Below are positions 22,401-31,330 of a stretch of 64,000 bases of DNA, piece by piece. Both the position numbers and the translations under genes were made by a program. Position 1 is the first letter of the stretch; every line of letters starts with the position of its first letter. Source of the stretch: Helopsaltes ochotensis (Eukaryota; Chordata; Aves; Passeriformes; Locustellidae); assembly GCA_013400155.1 (NCBI GenBank), contig VXBM01000668.1, positions 5,675 to 69,674 of the forward strand. Reading direction: 5' to 3'. The notes beneath the pieces were generated by a model. It had not been told where the DNA came from and made no database searches. It worked only from the letters and a program-made list of their open reading frames with translations.

Positions 22401-24967
22401 GATCATTCTTCTCTTGACTAGTTTACAGAACAAGTACTGGGGAAATTATTGCATTTTCTTTAGAAGGTGAAACTGTGCTCTGATCCAGCCTTAGCATGGA
22501 AATTCAGATAATCAAGTTTTCACTCAGTAGGCTCTTTAGAGGGAAAATCTGTAAAAGTAAAATATACCTCTTCTGCAGACTCACAGCTCACTGAATCATG
22601 GCAGGGGGAGAGAGGGAGAGAAAGAAAGAATGAGAGAAAAAGTCTCTCTCTCTCTCTCTGTTTTGAGAGATCATTTACTACAATTTAAAAATAAGTAACA
22701 ATTTTGCATATTTTGACGCTTGTCTTTACAAAGTTCATAGCCAGCATCACTACAAAAAGAAAAATAAAATGCTACAGGAGGAATCTTATGCCCAGTATGA
22801 ATTGTCTTTTAAACGTATGAGAGTAAAATATGTCCAGAAGCCTGCTAAAAATGAAAAGTAACAATCCTTCTAATGCTGAAAAAGACAAATTACTACCAGA
22901 GACCAAAACCACAAGACTTTACAGCCTTTCTGTGATGTAATCCAGCTTTCTTTGTCTTTAATTGGGTCAACTTCTCATTCCCTTGCTGTTATTCCTTTGC
23001 TTTCATGCTTAATCACTGTATTATCTGACAAAGCTGACCTACTTGGAGATCTAAAAAGATTAGTGAAGAGAAGTTTTTGTTTCACTGCTAACAACTAAGC
23101 TTAAAGCCCTTCTTTCCTATATTTCCAGTTCCTCTGAAATATTTAGATTGAGCAAAAGAAATTCAGTATCCTGATTTATTTTGTTTTATTTCCAAACAAA
23201 AGATATGAACATACCAGTCAGAGAAAAGCATTTGAATTTACTTTTCCACCTCAACTCAGGTTTCCTTTCAAAAACAACTGTGTGGAGGGAATGAACAAAG
23301 TTGATGAAGTAAAGTTTACTTTTAAATGATGCATCTTTTATGTTTTGTAGACTCACTTTACAGTGTATGTAATGGGAAGTCTACGGCAGAGCCAGAGCAG
23401 CACAGAAGGTTGCACTAGCTGCTGCTCCCAGTATGGAATCAATAGCTTTATTTCACTACTTTCCATTTAGAGTCTGCTAGCAATTTCTTGGCACATGAAA
23501 ACATTTCAGGGGTTTCAGGGGAGTTTCAGCGTTACCAGAGAGTGCATTATTTTTAAACAAAAGACTTGCACAACTGCAACAAAGGCCTTGCAGAACCTCT
23601 GCTAGGGGTGACAAGCCAGAAGACTGGAAAAAGTTGGCTTGATCTCAGACTGTCTTTAAATGTCTTGGCAATGACATGAAATTTGTCTTTTCTCCCATTA
23701 ACAGGGAGTACCTGTGATTGGAAAGTAGCATGAGACAAGGCATCAGTCATACCACGGATGTGCATGGTCACTTTTCAGAGTGCCTCTACAGAGCACTCAT
23801 AATGGTATCCTGCACCAGGCAAAGGTTACCCTAATGAGCTCCATAAATTTCCTGTTCTAAGTCATTGCCATCTAGAATATTTAATCTCTATAGGGGAAGA
23901 ACTAAGCTGGAGGAAAAGCTACTTCTTTAAAAACAAATTGATTCTTACCATAGAACAGAAATGCTCTTGTCATCTGATTGTGCTGGTAGGTCTTGTTGAT
24001 AGTAAAGAAGCATACATCTTCTCCACATTGACTGAATCTCCCTGTCTCTCCAGTTAGCGGAGACCACCAGAGCAGGACAGGATAGTGATTTACATCAGAC
24101 TCTGTCTTGAAGCTGCTGTGAAGTTCCTGCTTCTTAAACTGAAAAGCATGTCTCTCCCCAGGCTTTAATAGGCTGCTTCGTAAACTGGAGATTACTGACA
24201 CCTTATTCTCTGAATTGCCCAGTCCAGTGATAACCTTCAGGAAAATAAACATACAGATCACAACGAGTCACTGTCGTTGGCCAGGACATCTGCTGGCAAA
24301 CCAGAATTTAAGTATCAAGTCAGTATGTCAAGTTCCTGTCAGTCAAACTGGATGCATTTCACTGACTGCAGACATCAGGTCAGAACAGCAAAAGCTTTAA
24401 TTTGAAATTGTAAGGAGAAGGCAGGAAATAGATTTCTGTACTGAGATACGGCCACATCACATGTGACTTAACAACACAGCTTCTCCTTTCTCCCTGGAAA
24501 ATGCATAGGACAGAAAACAGGCCTTCAGTAGCCAGGTTTCTTCTAAAAATTAGCTGTTTACAAAAACATTAAGTTTTCATGTCTCTATGGGTCCAGCCTA
24601 ATGAGTTCAAACAAGTGAAAAGAGGAGGCAATGCTGGACAGCATGGCATGGTATGTTGCAACATTCCTGAGAAACTCCTCCAGGAGCTAAAGATGTATAC
24701 AAGAAATATATTCTCTGGGTTATGTCACTTCCAGAGTCACCAATCACCACAAGGCCAATGCTAACAGAGTAACTCCTGGTGAAGCATGGGCTAGTATGGA
24801 AAATGTCCCTTGACTCTCTCATCTGACAGAATTGTGTCCTGCTTTAACAGCAATCTCATACATACCCCACCCCCTTGCCCCTGTACCTGGAGTGTCAGCA
24901 CAAGGAAAAAGGCAGCTCCAAAGCAGATGCAAGATGCCCAGAGCATCTTCCTCCTCATCCTAATCAT
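16254..24967 (-). CDS. FUT10: FUT10 (POFUT3), GT10-family fucosyltransferase, complete coding region in 4 exons
   Basis: Coding exons in transcript order are 24967-24887, 24234-23949, 18590-17755 and 16478-16254. They sum to 1428 nt, giving 475 aa; human FUT10 is 479 aa. Seen in the sequence: a short basic N-terminus (RMRRK) followed by a hydrophobic signal anchor at about residues 8-26, as in type II Golgi/ER glycosyltransferases; the WWSPLTGETGR block at about 83-93; possible N-glycosylation sites NKT (107) and NHT (165); and the GT10 donor-site signature FENAICEDYITEK (277-289) followed by LGVVPVYFG. The family is known: FUT10 was first described as an alpha-1,3-fucosyltransferase, and recent work assigns FUT10/FUT11 a protein O-fucosyltransferase role on EMI domains, using GDP-fucose in the secretory pathway. 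All introns are GT-AG and frame-preserving, and no inactivating change is visible. FUT11 is the closest alternative, but the exon 1, 2 and 4 residues follow FUT10 as I recall it. Upstream 5' UTR exon(s) are not resolved. Confidence 0.95.
16479..17754 (-). other. FUT10: FUT10 intron 3
   Basis: Donor GTATGT after 17755 and acceptor CCAG before 16478. Contains a CR1 copy at 17255-17428 and otherwise nothing recognised. Confidence 0.85.
17255..17428 (-). mobile_element. CR1 LINE fragment in FUT10 intron 3
   Basis: Minus-strand CR1 3' part: begins CACAGAGTCACAGATC on the plus strand (reverse of the CR1 tail) and continues with ATTGCCTAGGGC, CCTCCAGGGACAGAGATCCC and CTGGGCAACCTCTTTCCA, the standard CR1 3' block order. 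Diverged. Confidence 0.75.
17755..18590 (-). CDS. FUT10: FUT10 coding exon 3 (main catalytic exon, residues 123-401)
   Basis: 836 nt, acceptor TTTTGTCTAG and donor AAG|GTATGT (17754-17749). It encodes most of the GT10 catalytic domain: TDFSIDSLPLPRK, the HEESPKNNYKLFH block, LAPLVYVQSDCNPPSDRDSYV, and the GDP-fucose-site signature FENAICEDYITEK...LGVVPVYFG at 277-304. The open frame runs past both splice sites (17704-18633), but those extensions are intron. The exon ends in phase 0 after ...RRKEK, matching the human junction ahead of the C-terminal exon. Confidence 0.97.
21218..21740 (-). mobile_element. CR1 LINE fragment in FUT10 intron 2
   Basis: About 520 bp of CR1 in minus orientation. 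Its minus-strand translation includes VLEHVQRRASKLGKGLE and EEQLRELGLFSLEKRRLRGD, the CR1 ORF2 C-terminus, in one nearly intact frame. On the plus strand the familiar GGAAAAGGCCTCCAGGATCA and CAGTTTCGATGCCC-type blocks are visible. Confidence 0.92.
22604..22666 (+). repeat. Purine-rich stretch followed by (CT)n
   Basis: GGGGGAGAGAGGGAGAGAAA-type purine run turning into about eight CT units and a final GAGAGA. The GA and CT blocks are complementary and could fold back. Confidence 0.8.
23949..24234 (-). CDS. FUT10: FUT10 coding exon 2 (stem and start of catalytic domain, residues 28-123)
   Basis: 286 nt, from acceptor CCTGAAG to donor G|GTAAGA (23948-23943). It opens in phase 0 with VITGLG and leaves a single G that joins exon 3 to make the glycine of FYGTDF. 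The first 50 residues are a variable stem; YPVLLWWSPLTGETGR starts at residue 78 and NKT (107) is a glycosylation sequon. The strong match to human FUT10 in WWSPLTGETGR and CFFTIN, with a divergent stem, is what a real orthologous exon should show. Confidence 0.95.
24235..24886 (-). other. FUT10: FUT10 intron 1 (between coding exons 1 and 2)
   Basis: 652-bp intron, GTACAG to CCTGAAG. No other feature recognised. Confidence 0.85.
24887..24967 (-). CDS. FUT10: FUT10 coding exon 1 (signal anchor, residues 1-27)
   Basis: 81 nt starting with ATG at 24967-24965 and ending CAG before the donor GTACAG (24886-24881). The 27 residues begin MIRMRRKMLW and continue with a hydrophobic stretch ending LTLQ. 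This follows the start of human FUT10 (MVRIQRRK...VTLQ) with no gaps, which fixes the start codon. It is the cytoplasmic tail plus membrane anchor. No good pyrimidine tract stands immediately upstream of the ATG; the best candidate acceptor for a 5' UTR intron is the CCTAG about 30 nt upstream, or a TAG closer in. Confidence 0.9.
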
Positions 24968-26859
24968 GCTGCACTACCAGGCCCACCAGACCAGTTACAT
25001 CTAGGCATTAGGAAGGTCAGCTTGTCCAAAGTCTTCACCCTTTGCTGCTGGGCTTTCCCACTTTATCCTTATTGTTCTTCATGGTGACTGCTGCTGAAAA
25101 AAGGGTAGAGCATCAACATAGACAGCTCCTTCAAAGCTCAGTGGTTAGTGTCATGTCCACCCACAGGCTTCTGTAGGTACCAGAGCCACATTTTCAGCCA
25201 AATATCCAGAAAGCAGCCTGCACAAGATAGCACTCCTGCTCACAAAGTCCCAGGCACCTACTCTCCCTGTGGTCATCCCAAACATCCTCTCATCCTTATA
25301 GCCAGTGTAAGGAATGCTGATGGCACTGGAACAGTACAGTGTGATGAGGGCTGCTGCTTTCATGAGTTTCAGATGTCAAGCTGCACTGCTTTTCAGCAGA
25401 CTCACAAATAGGGAAGCAATGAAAGATATTCCTTCCCTGGGCATTCTCTGAAAATGCTCCTGGAAAAGGCACACAACTGCCTGGCCTTGGACTTACTCTT
25501 CTGGGACTCCTCTCATGAGCATAAAGAATGCATAGAATATGCTCTATGTCCAATGCATAGAGAAAGCAACTACACAATACGCACATTACCTCTGTCCACA
25601 CCTAAACCCAGTTAAATTTAACAAGTTCCCCTTTCTGTGTAATCTGCACCTGTGTTGGTCTGCTTCTCTTCAAATAACTTTCCCTTCCTCAGTGCTTTTT
25701 TTAGCTTTCAGAGAACCCTATTGTTTTCTTGCATGATGGATGTTTCTGTACAAAAATCCCAATTTCTGGGAACAGAGGAAGTTGTAAAATTTCAGCCACA
25801 TCTTGAAAAATAAAAATAAAGGATGGTAGAAAGACAGGACTGTAGCACTCCACAAATGGAGAAGTTTGAAAATGTGCGTGTTCTGAAAGCTCAGAAAGCA
25901 GACACACGTGCACAAAATGTTTAATAAATTGCTATTTTATTAAAAGAAAGAGCTCCTCTTTTTCAGAGATATGACTATGAAATTTATGCTGGTTTTCCTG
26001 CCAGCTTTCCCCCCATCTTAATCCCAATCACAAAGTTCTAAAGCCTTGACAAAGACTGATGGGTCCCAAACCTACTTGCTGCTGTAGTACTATCACGGTG
26101 GTGCTGACAGCTAGAGGAAAAAAATTATCCTTTTTCTGCTCCCACTAACACGAGTTCATCCCTTTCCCTCGAACATCAGAAAGGCCTCTTCAGGAAAAGC
26201 TGACATGAAACCCTGCTGTGCAATTCAGCTCTGTACAGGCCAGCTGCTTTTGAAGGTCTGTGTGGGTGTGAAAGCGCATGGCTGCCAGTTAAGCGAATCT
26301 CAGAGGAGGCAGGATTTTCTATAAAGCCTCTGCACCTTCTGTGCCTCCTGCAGAGAGGGAGCCAAAAAGGGGCACCAGGAGGGGAAGGGGATGAATTCTC
26401 CCACTGCTATGTTGAAACACCTGAGCTGGACAGTATTTTTAACACCTTCTCTTACCAGGGCAGTGCATGGCAAAAATTAAGATTCTAATGATCCACTGAA
26501 TATCACCCTAACCCCTGTCCTGGTAAAAAAGTAGTAGCAATCGTCTCATTTTTTGGTTCTAGAGGGGGAACTGCCCGCAGCATGTGTGTTCTGCACCTTT
26601 TGACCCAGGTTATCACACTGAGTCATGGCTTCATTTTTGCATCTGCGGTGCCCAACATGCAGTATTTCTGCCTAGCACTGCGGTGCGTACTTGGACTGGG
26701 CCAGGCAAGGCTCTCTCTGTCCCGTCCCAGTTCCACTGGCAAGGATAACCTTGCAACGCTTTCCCACCTCCGTCAGGCTGAGCGGAGGCCCTGAGGACTT
26801 GAGGGAAGAAGCATAAATCATCACCCCAGGCTGCCCTATGGGAGCAGCAGCTCCCTGCA
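24968..26859. other. Probable FUT10 5' UTR intron
   Basis: Lies between the FUT10 start codon and the CpG island. Its short frames show no family resemblance. Expected to be removed as a 5' UTR intron; the exact splice sites are unresolved. Confidence 0.45.
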
Positions 26860-27740
26860 AATGCTTCCAAACTTCCTGCCAGCTCTTCCCGCCGCCTCTC
26901 CTTCTGTGAAGGACCCTAATTGGCCGCAATGCTCCGGGCTCAGCATCTCAGCCAGAGTTCTTCCTGCTCCCCGAAACGCTGCCCCTTCTCTTCCCGAGGT
27001 TCTGCGCATCCCGCAGCCCCGGCCCTGCTCCCGCCGTGGGTCGGGCATCCTCCGGCCGGGCGCCCGCCGCCGTACTCACCCCGCGAAACTCATCGCCTCA
27101 CCGCCGCCGTCCCCCTCCGGCCGGGTGTGAGGGGGTTTGGGGTGTTATGCCGCTTTTTTTTAACTTCGGGTCAGTGCCCCCACTTGGAGCGCGGAGGGGC
27201 GGCGGGCGCGGGGCGGTGCGGTGCGCGCCTCCCTCCGCCCAGCCGCGGGGCGGGGGAATGGGTCGGCTCTGCCCGGGGGCCCCCAGGGCCTGCGCAGGCA
27301 ACGCGGAGGAGTAGAGCGCCATCGGCTCCAGTTCACCCGACTGCTCTTCTGCAAACCTTTTCTGCAAGATCTCACCCAGTTCCCAAAAATAAATCCGCCC
27401 CTGACACTGATTCCTACAGCTGTTTGCATAATAGCGCGCCTTGCGGTTTTGTGGGGTTTTTTTCCCAACAGTGCGAGTGCTATCCTGACGGAGACTTTTT
27501 ACATAGAGTGCATGAGGCCAGGGGGCAGTCAGAAAGAGAAATGCGTCACGGCAGCTGGGAAGCCCCGGGGCTGCGCCGCCGAGGGGACGCATCCCTCATC
27601 CCTCTGGCGCGGAGCTGCGGCGGGCATCCCGCAGATAAGATCCTGCCGTGCTTCCAGCCTTGCCGAGGCATCCCAACGGGGCCGTGTGTACCGACCAGGG
27701 AACGGTCCTGTCTGCCCGCTCGGGGCTTCCTGAAGCTGGG
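26860..27740 (-). promoter_or_regulatory. CpG island, likely FUT10 promoter and 5' UTR exon
   Basis: A sharp rise in G+C and CpG density (for example around 27040-27120 and 27190-27300) about 2 kb upstream of the FUT10 start codon. A CCAAT box on the minus strand (26923-26919) fits transcription toward FUT10. The first non-coding exon and its donor could not be placed with confidence. Several long frames cross the island on both strands, including one of 302 codons on the plus strand, but such frames are expected in stop-poor GC-rich DNA. Confidence 0.55.
26919..26923 (-). promoter_or_regulatory. CCAAT box toward FUT10
   Basis: ATTGG on the plus strand (CCAAT on minus) at the edge of the CpG island, in an orientation and place suitable for a FUT10 transcription start somewhat below 26.9 kb. 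Confidence 0.35.
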
Positions 27741-30391
27741 AAACTCTGTGCACCTCTTGCTCTCCGTAGATGTTTACTCCAACACTGTTTGTGTTAGTTC
27801 AGAGCAGAGACCGTACTTAACCACCTGATACAGACCTAGGAACCACCCGTTCTTGTACGTGTAGTTTGTATGTCGCATACATACACATGTGTATTAACAC
27901 AGAAACACCTGATACCCACACGCTTCTCCATAGGTACCTATGTTTATACTCAAACACTTGAAAGTGAGGTATCTGCTGTTTCTAACCCAGATACAGCAGG
28001 CAGGGGTGGTTGCAAGGGGCGGATTACCCGAGGGAGTGGAGGGAGGAAGAATTCCAGAGGAGGCTGGAATTCTGTTGCGCAGGAGACACCTGCGCAACTG
28101 AAATGCATAACTGATAAAAAACTGTAGAAATGCTGTGCACACAGCTCATCTTCTTACTCTGGATGTGTAATGCCGGCAGGCATCCTGAGAGGATCAGAAG
28201 GGTACCCAGCAGGCAACCTGAATCCAGCCCTCTGCAGCAGTGTCCATGCTGCTCCCCCTCCTTTCCACTTAGAGCTATTCTTGCCCGTGGTCTCTTTGGA
28301 GAAACACCCACCTCTTATTGCACATACTGTACCAGAGAGCTCAAATTTCTCTCTACCAATCTCCTCCTAAGATGAAAACTAGCAACTGACACTACAATGC
28401 TGGGACATACAGATTTACTTATGCTCCAGTCTTTGTTCAGCGATTAATCCATCTCTTGTCCTATTTATTGCTTCCTCAGAAAGGTTTTGGCTGCTGGAGT
28501 CATATTTTTAAGTAGAAGCTTTCCGACTGGGTTTTAATATAATCTTCGAAGTGTGAGATTACAGATATTCAAACTGAAACAGGAAAGATCTCCACTCTCT
28601 ACGTCATGAGGGATGCAGCAAGAATCTCCAAGTATTATTTTGCAAAGCAGATTCATGTGAAACCACAATCCTACATTTGCAGGCCTAATTCAGAATACTT
28701 AGAGGCTGTGAGGACTGAAATTAGCATAGTACAATGAGTGTGTAGTTCAGTAAATTAAATTGAGTGGGTGGAAATGGATCAGAGACCTGGTATGGCTTAT
28801 CACTTATTGCTTCCTGTGATCCCACTGGGTTTGGATCTAGTCCGTCATTTTAAACTTAGTTACATTCCTGGCTTTCCCATTTCTTCAGGCAGACTACTAA
28901 ATTGCTCTCAGGAGGAAAAAACTTAATTGTAAAATGCTTCAGCTTCCTTCAATAGGCTTGACTTTTCTCAGTTACTGTCCCTTAAACCTTTAGAAGCAAT
29001 CCACAGACACAATAACCCCCAGTTTCAGACTGAAAATGCAGAAGTGAGTCCTGAGGGCAATTCTGAGGGATAGCTGTATGATCTGCTGTCTGTCATAAGC
29101 CATGAAGAAGCTGCTCTTGGATGAGCTGAATCCAGTGGCTGGCATCAGAAAGGCTCACTTTTGTTTCTTGTCCTGTTATGCCACTCTGAGGAAAGAAGCT
29201 CTTATTGCAGGATCTGGCTTGTCTGTAATCCATGTTAAATAGCTGGTAAAGATGATACTAGAATAACAATGGAAGGGCCAGATAATCACATAGGAATTCT
29301 GGATGAAAATGACCCAAAAAACCACAATTGTTGTTCAAATAGCAGAACTAATAAACCAGATTTCTTAAAGTGTCTCATGGTGCCCCCTGTCCATGGAGAG
29401 CTATCAGTATCTAACAAAACTCACAATGCAACTTGTCTTTCCGTGGGTCAGGAACAGCAGCTTCTCTTCCAGCTCCATCTCTTACAAACAAGATTTACTG
29501 CATTTGAGGTTTCTCTCATTCATATGTACACATTTCCTCTGATCTAATACAGTTCATTTTTTTATGCCTTTGTTCTTCCTCTCCTTTTTATTATTCTGCA
29601 TTTTAGAACATTTTTATTTCACTTAGGTCCTGCTGGGTATCCTCTCTGTCTCTAGACAGAGATATGACCATTTCCTTTCTTTTTTATTCATAGTCCTGTT
29701 ATTCAAAGTAGCCTTTCAGTAGATTTCTCTGGTTTTTATCCTCCATTACATTAGTATAGTCTATATTACTGCAACACCCAGAAGCAGCAACCACACTATA
29801 CACCCCAAAGACTCACTGTACAAACATTCTGGCAGGAACAAATGAAGTTCTCAGAATAAAATAAGGCAGAAGAAGAAGGAAGAAGAAAAGCACAGAGTTC
29901 AAGTGACTTCCCAAAGGAGACAAAGCTGCTCAGTGGCACAAGAACCACCTGTGGGCCTGATTCTTCCTTGTCCTGGATCTTGTGTCTCAATTTGCAGCTG
30001 TGTATTTATACTCCCTCATTGTCACTGTGGCATCATTCTTATTTCTATGAAATCACTGTAAACATGTGATACACAACAGCTCTTTCAACTTGAACAACTC
30101 AAAATTAAAGACTTTAACAATTTCCACCACATATGGAATGATTTCCCATCTCCCTGAGAACACAGCACCTCCCTGAGTACACAACCTCTTCTGAGTACAG
30201 AACACCTCCCTGAGATGCAGATGTATGCACAGCCCTTGCTACTGCACATGCTCTGCCTGCCTTTAATCCTCTCCATGCTAACACATCTCAAAATGCCCGA
30301 GATTACAAACCCCTACACTGGATCAGCTCTTCTCGCTAACAACTGCCTTCAGTTCAGCTACTTTGTCCTGCTGACCAACACCCCATCAGGG
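27741..30391. other. FUT10-FNTA intergenic region
   Basis: No exon recognised; largest frames are under 100 codons. An imperfect ~19-bp tandem repeat is noted separately. It lies between two divergent CpG islands, so distal regulatory elements are possible but not visible by motif. Confidence 0.5.
30148..30215 (+). repeat. Imperfect tandem repeat, unit about 19 bp, ~3.5 copies
   Basis: Repeated CTCCCTGAGxACACAxCAC-like unit: CTCCCTGAGAACACAGCAC, CTCCCTGAGTACACAACCT, CTTCTGAGTACAGAACAC and CTCCCTGAGA. Confidence 0.8.
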
Positions 30392-30725
30392 GATCACAGA
30401 ATCATTCCGGCTGGAAAAGACCTCTGAGATCGCCGAGTCCAACCTATGACAGAACATCATCTTGTCAGCCACAACATCGCCCAGTGTACCCTGGGTAGTC
30501 CATTTCAATGTCTAATCACATTTTCTGTGAAGAAATTCCTCCTGATGTCCACCCTGGTTGACAGTTCTCCTGGTGCAGTTTGAGACTGGTGCCGTGTCAC
30601 TGCTTGCCTTGGCGAAGAGGCCAATTCCCACGCTGCTACACCCTCCTTTCAAGTAGTTGAAGAGTGGTAAGGTCACCCCTGAGCCTCTTTTTCTCCAGTC
30701 AAACCAATCCCAAATCCTGCTGGGT
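30392..30725 (-). mobile_element. CR1 LINE fragment upstream of FNTA
   Basis: Starts GATCACAGAATCATTCCGGC on the plus strand (reversed CR1 tail) and runs through AAATTCCTCCTGATGTCCACC, TGAGCCTCTTTTTCTCCAGT. It ends about 100 bp before the FNTA CpG island. Confidence 0.88.
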
Positions 30726-30829
30726 CTGCTGCCTTCTCCAATTTCAACCACTGGTGAGAAATGGCTGTTTCAAAACCATCTCCAGTTTCACCTTTTACAG
30801 TGGCCAGACTCCTCTGCCCTGTCCCGTCA

Positions 30830-31330
30830 GACCGTCTGCACCAAAGATGGCGCCCCGCGTTGTCGCCTCGCTCCGAGAGCTCTCCGTGAGGAAAGGCGGC
30901 GGGAGCTTCCCCTGCGGACGGAAGGCAGGCACCCTCCCGCCCGCAGCCGCTACGCGGGACGCGCCAACACGCCCTCCGCGCCAGGGGCGGCGCTGTCGAT
31001 CCGCGCCGCCGCTCCGCCCCCGCCTTTGTGGTGCAGCGGGGCCCCGGAAGCGTCTGCGGAGCGATGGCGGCGGACGGGAGGGTGGCGGCGGCGGTAGAGC
31101 TGCAGCCGGAGGAGGACGCGGAGGGCGGCAGCAGCGAACCGGAGGGCGGTTTCGGGCAGCTGCTGGAGGAGGAGGACGGGGAAGATGCCGGCTACGTGCT
31201 GTACAGGTACGGCCGCGGCGGCGCGGTCCCCCGGGGCCAGGCCGGACCCTCGCGTCGCGGCACGTCACGGGCGCGGAGTGGCGCAGCTGGGGCCGGAGGA
31301 GTGGGGAGCTTCTGGGAGGGGTAGGGACAC
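30830..31330 (+). promoter_or_regulatory. CpG island: FNTA promoter and first exon
   Basis: GC-rich, CpG-dense block beginning just after a CR1 copy and covering the FNTA start codon at 31064. It contains the YY1-type element AAGATGGCGCC at 30844-30854, a motif common at TATA-less housekeeping promoters, and G/C boxes near 30990-31030. There is no TATA box. This fits the broad expression expected of FNTA. Confidence 0.75.
31064..31206 (+). CDS. FNTA: FNTA coding exon 1 (residues 1-48)
   Basis: Starts with ATG in GCGATGG (G at -3 and G at +4, a good Kozak context) and ends CTGTACAG|GTACGG. It encodes a variable acidic N-terminus ending GYVLYR. An in-frame ATG at 31028 would add 12 residues (MVQRGPGSVCGA), but its context is weaker and the MAA- start matches the family. 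Confidence 0.9.

Larger units (their letters stand above)
18591..23948 (-). other. FUT10: FUT10 intron 2
   Basis: 5.36-kb intron between G|GTAAGA (donor after 23949) and TTTTGTCTAG (acceptor before 18590). It holds one CR1 copy and a GA/CT-rich simple stretch; the remaining sequence shows no exon. Confidence 0.9.

Noticed and set aside
26920..27828. 302-codon plus-strand ORF across the FUT10 CpG island
   Set aside because: Arg/Pro/Ala-rich composition with comparable frames on both strands, expected in CpG-rich DNA; no domain or family match and no supporting splice structure.
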